Shown: positions 9,394 through 13,715 of the stretch, piece by piece | How the letters are laid out: every line of letters begins with the position of its first letter | Position numbering within the stretch: position 1 is the first letter of the stretch | DNA from: a bacterium | Lineage (GTDB): Bacteria > Planctomycetota > J058 > JAJDCP01 | Direction: 5' to 3' | Assembly (NCBI GenBank): GCA_030428695.1 | Contig: JAUIEM010000220.1 | Span: 1-16,473 of the forward strand | DNA: 16,473 bases | The notes under the pieces: generated by a model | Databases searched by the model: none | Seen by the model: the letters and a program-made list of their open reading frames with translations, nothing else | What the model was told of the DNA's origin: nothing | Made by a program: the position numbers and the translations under genes

Positions 9394-11172
9394 GTGCACG
9401 TCTTCATCGCAGCGTGGCGGCTCCCGCCGGACCGGGATGCGGCGGTGCTGGACGCGCTGTCCCGCCTGACGGTGCGTTTCCCCGGCCTCGACCAGGCCAG
9501 CCTCTGGCACGAGCGCCTCGACGCGGGCTTCTACGCCGGCGTCCAGACCGCGCGGGCGAAGGCCGCGCCGCGCCGCTACCGCAGCAGCGCCGCCGGGCGG
9601 CTGGTGCTCTACGCCGGCTGCCCGCTCGACGCCGAGAACGGCTGGCGCACGAGCGACGCCGCCGTCCTCTCCCGGCATTGGAGCGCCCTGCCGGCGCGCC
9701 TCGAAGGCAACTTCGCGATCGTTCGCCACACGCCGGGGCAGCTCGAGCTGTTTGTCGACCCCCTCGGCCTGCATCAGACCTTCTGGACCCGCGCCGCGGG
9801 CGCCGTCCTCGTCAGCAACAGCGCGGCCCTGCTCGGCGCGCTGTCCCCCGACCGCGGGCTCGACCACGAGGGCGCCAGCTCGCTGCTGCTCGTCGGCTTC
9901 CCCTGGTTCGACACCACCCTGCGACGCGGCATCGCGGCGGTCCCGGGAGGAGCGCACTGGACCTGGACCGGGGACGCCGAGCCGGCGCGGCGCTGCGCCT
10001 TCGGGCTCGAGGCTGCCGGATCCGTCTCCGCCGCCGGGGCGGGGCTCGGTACGCTGGGGACGCAGCTGTGCCACCTCGCCCGATCCGCGTCCAGCTACGG
10101 CCCCCTGGAGGCGAGCATCACGGCGGGCAGGGACTCGCGGCTCGTGCTCGCGGTGCTGGAGGCGGCGGGACTCGACGTCTCCTACGCGACCGGCGGGGAT
10201 CCTCGCTCCGCCGACGTCCGCATCGGCCAGCGCATCGCCCGCGACCTCGGCCTGCGCCACCGCGTCGAGGAGAAGCGCGCGGGGGCGGTCGCTGAGCGCT
10301 GGCAGGAAGCCGTCGCGCGCACGGTCCGCGAGGGCGACGGGATGGTCGACCTGTGGCACGCCCACCGCAGCACCCAGCCCTGCCTGCCCGGCGAGAATCT
10401 GCCCGTCGTGCTCTGGGGCGTCGGCGGTGAGCTCGCCCGCAGCCCCTACTTCCGGCCCGCCTTCTTCCTCTCGCGTCGCTCCCGCGCGGACGTGCACCAG
10501 ACGCTCGCCCAGGCCTTCGGCCTCGATCGCGGCCGCGGCCTCTTCGCCGACGAGGTGCACCAGACCGTGCGCCGCGGCCTCGACCGCTTCTACGACCGGT
10601 GCCGCGCCGCCGGTCTGCCGGGCGAGGACGTCCCCGACGCCTTCTACGTCTGGCAGGTGCTCCGCCGCTGGGCCGGCGGCCACGGACGTCTCGGAGCGGG
10701 CGTGCGCGACGTCTCCAGCCTGCTGACCAGCCGGCCCTTCATCCGCGCCGCCTTCCGCCTGCCGGCGCTGCACCGCCACACCGAGCCGCTGCACCGCGGC
10801 CTGATCCGCCTGCTCGCGCCACGGCTGCTCGACTACCCGTTCGAGAAGGAGCCCTGGCGCGCGGCGAGTCCCCTCCTCAACCTGCTGCAGCAGACCGTCG
10901 CCCGGCATCTGCTCCCGCCGCGCCTGCGCACCTTCCTGCGCCGCGTCGTGCGCGGCATCGAGCCCGCGCCGAAGGCGATCGACCCGGCCGCCGTGCTGCG
11001 CGACCAGCTCGCCTGGCTGCGGGAGCTGTGCCTCGGCCAGCCGCGCTCGGAGGTCTGGGGGTTGGTCCACCGCGCGCGCTTCGAGGCGCTGAGCGCCCCC
11101 GGGGCACCCCTCGATGGACGGAGCGTGGAGGCGTTGTTCAAGGTGGCGACGTTGTGCGCGGCTGGAGTGTGA
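9394..11172 (+). CDS. Asparagine-synthetase-like protein lacking the glutaminase Cys2
   Basis: This 592-aa protein belongs to the class-B asparagine synthetase superfamily, whose members activate a carboxylate with ATP and form an amide. The GTG start at 9394 follows GGAGGG (9384-9389) and lies 22 bp after the previous stop, so the N-terminus is well fixed as MHVFIAAW. The glutaminase-like N-terminal domain (about 1-195) retains the fold signature LEGNFAIVRHTPGQLELFVD, with DPLGLHQTFW, but residue 2 is His rather than the catalytic Cys. The synthetase half holds a PP-loop-like SITAGRDS (241-248) replacing SGGxDS, ATGGDPRSADVRIGQRIARD (265-284) and WGVGGELARSPYF (341-353). The C-terminal region (about 370-592) is helical and rich in Arg and Leu. 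The substrate is unknown; relatives include AsnB, beta-lactam synthetase and lasso-peptide cyclases, but no precursor peptide or partner is seen. It is the last gene of the sigma-factor operon. Confidence 0.85.
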   Translation: MHVFIAAWRLPPDRDAAVLDALSRLTVRFPGLDQASLWHERLDAGFYAGVQTARAKAAPRRYRSSAAGRLVLYAGCPLDAENGWRTSDAAVLSRHWSALPARLEGNFAIVRHTPGQLELFVDPLGLHQTFWTRAAGAVLVSNSAALLGALSPDRGLDHEGASSLLLVGFPWFDTTLRRGIAAVPGGAHWTWTGDAEPARRCAFGLEAAGSVSAAGAGLGTLGTQLCHLARSASSYGPLEASITAGRDSRLVLAVLEAAGLDVSYATGGDPRSADVRIGQRIARDLGLRHRVEEKRAGAVAERWQEAVARTVREGDGMVDLWHAHRSTQPCLPGENLPVVLWGVGGELARSPYFRPAFFLSRRSRADVHQTLAQAFGLDRGRGLFADEVHQTVRRGLDRFYDRCRAAGLPGEDVPDAFYVWQVLRRWAGGHGRLGAGVRDVSSLLTSRPFIRAAFRLPALHRHTEPLHRGLIRLLAPRLLDYPFEKEPWRAASPLLNLLQQTVARHLLPPRLRTFLRRVVRGIEPAPKAIDPAAVLRDQLAWLRELCLGQPRSEVWGLVHRARFEALSAPGAPLDGRSVEALFKVATLCAAGV

Positions 11173-11173
11173 A

Positions 11174-11186
11174 CGGTCGCAGACCG
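11174..11186 (+). other. Small hairpin just after the asparagine-synthetase-like gene
   Basis: CGGTC (11174-11178), loop GCA and GACCG (11182-11186) form a 5-bp stem that begins one base after the stop codon. No T-run follows, so it is at best a weak or factor-dependent terminator or a 3'-end protecting stem. Confidence 0.25.
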
Positions 11187-11213
11187 CCACGGGGCGCGCT
11201 GAGGGACGGGGAA

Positions 11214-11300
11214 GAGTCACGGCGGGAAACAGAGACAGCCACGGCGCGTGACGCGGAGGAGAGGGGAGGAATCCGCCAAGACGCCAAGAAGAAGGGAGGG
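11214..11300. repeat. Degenerate CGCCAAGA-type intergenic repeat tract
   Basis: Two exact tandem copies of CGCCAAGA (11274-11281, 11282-11289) are followed by AGAAGGGAGGG and preceded by degenerate GAG/CACGG units (CACGG near 11219 and 11240, ACGCGGAGGAGAG near 11251-11263). The pattern resembles intergenic repeats of the type CGCCAAGACGCCAAG next to ACGCGGAG or CACGGAG that I recall from planctomycete, deltaproteobacterial and similar environmental genomes. The family has no known function that I can state. Translation of the minus strand gives the characteristic nonsense peptide FLLGVLADSSPLLRV. Confidence 0.5.
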
Positions 11301-11317
11301 AACGAAGACCTGGGGTT

Positions 11318-11333
11318 GGTCGTCAAGACGACC
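11318..11333. repeat. Short inverted repeat GGTCGTC-AA-GACGACC
   Basis: GGTCGTC (11318-11324) and GACGACC (11327-11333) are exact reverse complements separated by AA, giving a 6-bp stem with a CAAG loop. It shares the GACGA/TCGTC core with the two operator-like palindromes near 11610 and 11628, so it may be a distant third binding site; it may equally be chance. Confidence 0.35.
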
Positions 11334-11422
11334 GTTGCTGTCGTGCCCCATGTTGTTCGCCCCTTCCGCGCGTCGGCGTCGGTTGCGCCCGATTCCTTGG
11401 CCGACCCGGCGGCGCAAGGGGT

Positions 11423-11447
11423 GGAGCGGGGCGGTTCTTCCTGCTCC
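11423..11447. other. 8-bp imperfect hairpin in the intergenic region
   Basis: GGAGCGGG (11423-11430) pairs with CCTGCTCC (11440-11447) with one G-U wobble around a 9-nt loop. There is no T-run on either side within reach, so I do not call it an intrinsic terminator. It could belong to a folded untranslated RNA. Confidence 0.2.
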
Positions 11448-11601
11448 GGCTGGCCCGGCTTCCAAGTCAAGTCCTGGTCCTGCCGTCCGCGGTCCTCCTC
11501 CTCGTCCCCTCACGCTTCCTGCCATCTGACCTCGTGCTCGTCCAGGCCACGGTCCTCCGCGTTCTGACAGCCCACCCTCCCGCTGCGCCTTGCCCCGAAA
11601 A

Positions 11602-11618
11602 TTTGACGACTTGTCAAA
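11602..11618. promoter_or_regulatory. Operator-like inverted repeat, upstream site of the TetR promoter
   Basis: TTTGAC (11602-11607) and GTCAAA (11613-11618) are exact inverted arms around 5 nt; the core GACGACTTGTC (11605-11615) is a near copy of the second site 18 bp downstream. It covers the proposed -35 hexamer, as expected for a repressor binding site. Confidence 0.5.
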
Positions 11619-11639
11619 ATCCGACGATTCGTCTACCAT
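11611..11639 (+). promoter_or_regulatory. Sigma70-like promoter of the TetR/efflux operon
   Basis: TTGTCA (11611-11616), a 17-nt spacer and TACCAT (11634-11639) give a good -35/-10 pair, placing transcription start near 11646 and a leader of about 20 nt before the ATG at 11667. GGGAGA at 11657-11662 serves as ribosome binding site. The stretch stands out as AT-rich. Operator-like palindromes overlap the -35 and fill the spacer. Confidence 0.55.
11623..11633. promoter_or_regulatory. Operator-like perfect palindrome GACGATTCGTC in the promoter spacer
   Basis: GACGA-T-TCGTC is an exact 11-bp palindrome lying between the -35 and -10 hexamers. It repeats the core of the upstream site, centre to centre 18 bp (about two helical turns less 3 bp). 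A TetR dimer, or two dimers, bound here would block RNA polymerase. Confidence 0.5.
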
Positions 11640-11666
11640 AGCGGGAGCACAGGACCGGGAGACCAC

Positions 11667-12389
11667 ATGACCACACTGACACGCAAGCAGCGCGAGATCC
11701 GCCAGCGCGAGCAGCTGATCCTCGAGACCGCCCGGGACATGGTGCTCAAGGACGGCTTCGGCAAGCTGTCGATGGAGCGCATCGCGAAGGCCGTCGAGTA
11801 CTCCAAGGGTACGATCTACCAGCACTTCTCGAGCAAGGAAGACCTGCTCGTCGCGGTCGCGCTCGAGACCATCGACCAACGCAACGCGCTGTTCGAGCGC
11901 GCCGCGGTGTTCTCGGGCCGGGCCCGCGAGCGCATGACCGCCGTCGGACTCGCCTACGAGCTCTTCATGCGGCTGTACCCGACCCACTTCCAATGCTGCC
12001 TGCTCGTCCACTCCGACGCGGTGCTCAGCAAGGCCCTGGGCAAGCGCGCGGGCTCGCTCCTGACCAAAGAGACGCGGCCGATGGACATCTGCGTCGGCAT
12101 CGTCCGCGACGGGGTCGCCGCCGGCGACCTCGACCTCGGGACGCTGACGCCGCACACCCTCAGCTTCGGGCTGTGGTCGCTGCACTTCGGCACCTACCGC
12201 CTGATGGCGACCGACCTTCCCTTCGAGGAGATGGGGGTGCGCGAGCCTCTGCAGAGCGTCCGCGTCCTGGCCCAGCGCCTGCTCGACGGGGTCGGCTGGG
12301 CGCCGCTGAGCCACGACTGGGACTACAACACCACCGGGGAGCGCGTGCTGCGCGAGATCTTCCCCGACGAAGCCGCCCGCCTGGGTTGA
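11667..12389 (+). CDS. TetR/AcrR-family transcriptional regulator
   Basis: This 240-aa DNA-binding protein is the likely ligand-responsive repressor of the efflux genes that follow. The ATG at 11667 has GGGAGA 4 nt upstream. The N-terminal TetR helix-turn-helix domain spans about 13-60: ILETARDMVLKDGFGKLSM, then ERIAKAVEYSKGTIYQHFSS with the recognition helix (SKGTIYQHF, 46-54), then KEDLLVAV. The remaining 175 residues are the helical ligand/dimer domain, with cysteines in FQCCLLVHSDA and IC; it is longer than the family's usual 190-210 residues, mainly by a C-terminal tail ending in DWDYNTTGERVLREIFPDEAA. The membrane-fusion gene starts 18 bp after the stop. Two palindromes overlap its own promoter, predicting autorepression. 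The ligand is unknown, probably a pump substrate. The family call is firm. Confidence 0.95.
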   Translation: MTTLTRKQREIRQREQLILETARDMVLKDGFGKLSMERIAKAVEYSKGTIYQHFSSKEDLLVAVALETIDQRNALFERAAVFSGRARERMTAVGLAYELFMRLYPTHFQCCLLVHSDAVLSKALGKRAGSLLTKETRPMDICVGIVRDGVAAGDLDLGTLTPHTLSFGLWSLHFGTYRLMATDLPFEEMGVREPLQSVRVLAQRLLDGVGWAPLSHDWDYNTTGERVLREIFPDEAARLG

Positions 12390-12407
12390 CACGGGAGAGC
12401 ATTGACC

Positions 12408-13673
12408 ATGCGTCAGAGACTGACAGCCCGTTTCGGCCTCGCGTTCCTCGCTCTCGCCGGCGTGCTCTCCGTCGCGCTGCTGATCGCCGCACGGCGCGCC
12501 GAGGCGGAGTCGACCCCGACCGAGAAGGCGCCGATCCCGGTGACCACCCTCGCGGTCAGCAACCTGGATGGCTACGAGCTCGAGCGGGTCTACACCGGCC
12601 AGATCGAGGCGCGGCAGAGCAGCGTGCTCAGCCTCGAGCGGGCCGGGGTGCTGATCCGGCTGCTCGTCGACGAGGGCGCGCGGGTCGACGCCGGGGACCT
12701 GCTCGCCGAGATCGACACCAGCCTGCTGCTCGCCGAGCTGCGCGCCCTGCAGGCCGAGCGCGCACGGGCCCGGGCGGTGCTCGAAGAGATGCTCGCCGGC
12801 CCCCGCCTGGAGTCGGTCGAGGCCGCCCGCGCCCGGGTCCGCGAGCTCGACGCCCAGCTCTCCCTCGCCGAGACCCAGCGCGAGCGCCAGCGCTTGATGC
12901 TCGACAGCGAGCGCCTCGGCCGCCAGGCCTTCGACGAGGCGCGCTTCAGCGCCGACGCCAGCCTCGCCCGGCGCGACGCCGCCGCCCAGCAGCTGCTCGA
13001 GCTCGAGAACGGCGAGCGGCCCGAGCGCATCGCCGGCCAGCGCGCCCTGGTCGCGCAGCTCGACGCGACGATCGAGGCGCTGCGCATCAACCTCGCCAAG
13101 AGCCAGCTGCGCGCTCCCTTCTCCGGGAGCATCGCCGCGCGCCTCCTCGACGAGGGGGCAGTGCTCGCCGCCGGCCAGCCGGTATTGCGTCTGGTCGAGG
13201 ACACCGCGCTGCAGGTGCGTGTCGGGCTGCCCCTGCGCGCCGCCGGCGAGCTCGAGGCCGGGCAGCCGCGCGCGATCCGGATCGGGGCGCGGCGCTTCGA
13301 GGCGACCGTCAGCGGCGTGCTGCCGGAGCTCGATCCCGAGACGCGCACCGTCATCGCCCTGCTCGCCCTGCCGGAGGAAGCTGTCGGCACCGTCTTCGTC
13401 GGCGCCCTCGCCGAGATCGCCCTGCGCGAGCGGCGCGCCGAGCCCGGGGCCTGGATCCCCCTCGGCGCGCTGGTCCGCGGCCGCCAGTCGCTGTGGGCGG
13501 CCTACGCGGTGCGTGCCGACGAGGACGCCCTGCGCACCGAGCGGCGGGCCCTCGAGGTCCTGCACACCGATGGTGAGCGGGCCTTTGTGCGCGGGCTGCA
13601 GACGGGCGACCGCATCGTCGCCGACGGGCTGCAGCGGCTCGCGGCCGGGATGCGAGTGCGCGTCGGACCCTGA
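12408..13673 (+). CDS. RND efflux periplasmic adaptor (membrane-fusion protein, HlyD/AcrA type)
   Basis: A 421-aa adaptor that links an inner-membrane RND pump to an outer-membrane channel. The ATG at 12408 lies 8 nt after GGAGAG; an in-frame TTG at 12402 is possible but less likely. Residues 11-28 (LAFLALAGVLSVALLIAA) are a membrane anchor or signal sequence with no lipobox. The first half of the lipoyl domain is at about 60-105 (TGQIEARQSSVLS... GARVDAGDLLAEID), followed by a long coiled-coil hairpin (about 106-230) rich in Ala, Glu, Arg and Leu, then the second lipoyl half (RAPFSGSIAARLLDEGAVLAAGQPVLRL split across 235-262). Beta-barrel (about 265-340) and membrane-proximal (about 345-420, ending DGLQRLAAGMRVRVGP) domains complete it. 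The hairpin is long, as in YbhG/HlyD-like adaptors. The pump gene starts 42 bp downstream. Confidence 0.93.
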   Translation: MRQRLTARFGLAFLALAGVLSVALLIAARRAEAESTPTEKAPIPVTTLAVSNLDGYELERVYTGQIEARQSSVLSLERAGVLIRLLVDEGARVDAGDLLAEIDTSLLLAELRALQAERARARAVLEEMLAGPRLESVEAARARVRELDAQLSLAETQRERQRLMLDSERLGRQAFDEARFSADASLARRDAAAQQLLELENGERPERIAGQRALVAQLDATIEALRINLAKSQLRAPFSGSIAARLLDEGAVLAAGQPVLRLVEDTALQVRVGLPLRAAGELEAGQPRAIRIGARRFEATVSGVLPELDPETRTVIALLALPEEAVGTVFVGALAEIALRERRAEPGAWIPLGALVRGRQSLWAAYAVRADEDALRTERRALEVLHTDGERAFVRGLQTGDRIVADGLQRLAAGMRVRVGP

Positions 13674-13715
13674 CCCCGTCCCCTCCATCCCCGAACCCCA
13701 GCCGAGGCGCCGCCG

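Larger units (their letters stand above)
11173..11666. other. 494-bp non-coding region between the two operons
   Basis: No gene with a credible start and ribosome binding site is visible on either strand. The left third is purine-rich on the plus strand and contains a degenerate repeat tract; the middle (about 11335-11590) turns pyrimidine-rich with scattered hairpins; the last 70 bp hold the promoter and operators of the TetR gene. Short open frames here have repetitive, low-complexity translations and look spurious. Confidence 0.7.

Noticed and set aside
11138..11470. 110-codon minus-strand open frame in the intergenic region
   Set aside because: Its translation comes largely from the CGCCAAGA repeat tract, overlaps the end of the previous gene in antisense and has no supported start.
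12402..12404. TTG start for the adaptor gene
   Set aside because: The ATG two codons later is a stronger start with acceptable spacing from GGAGAG.
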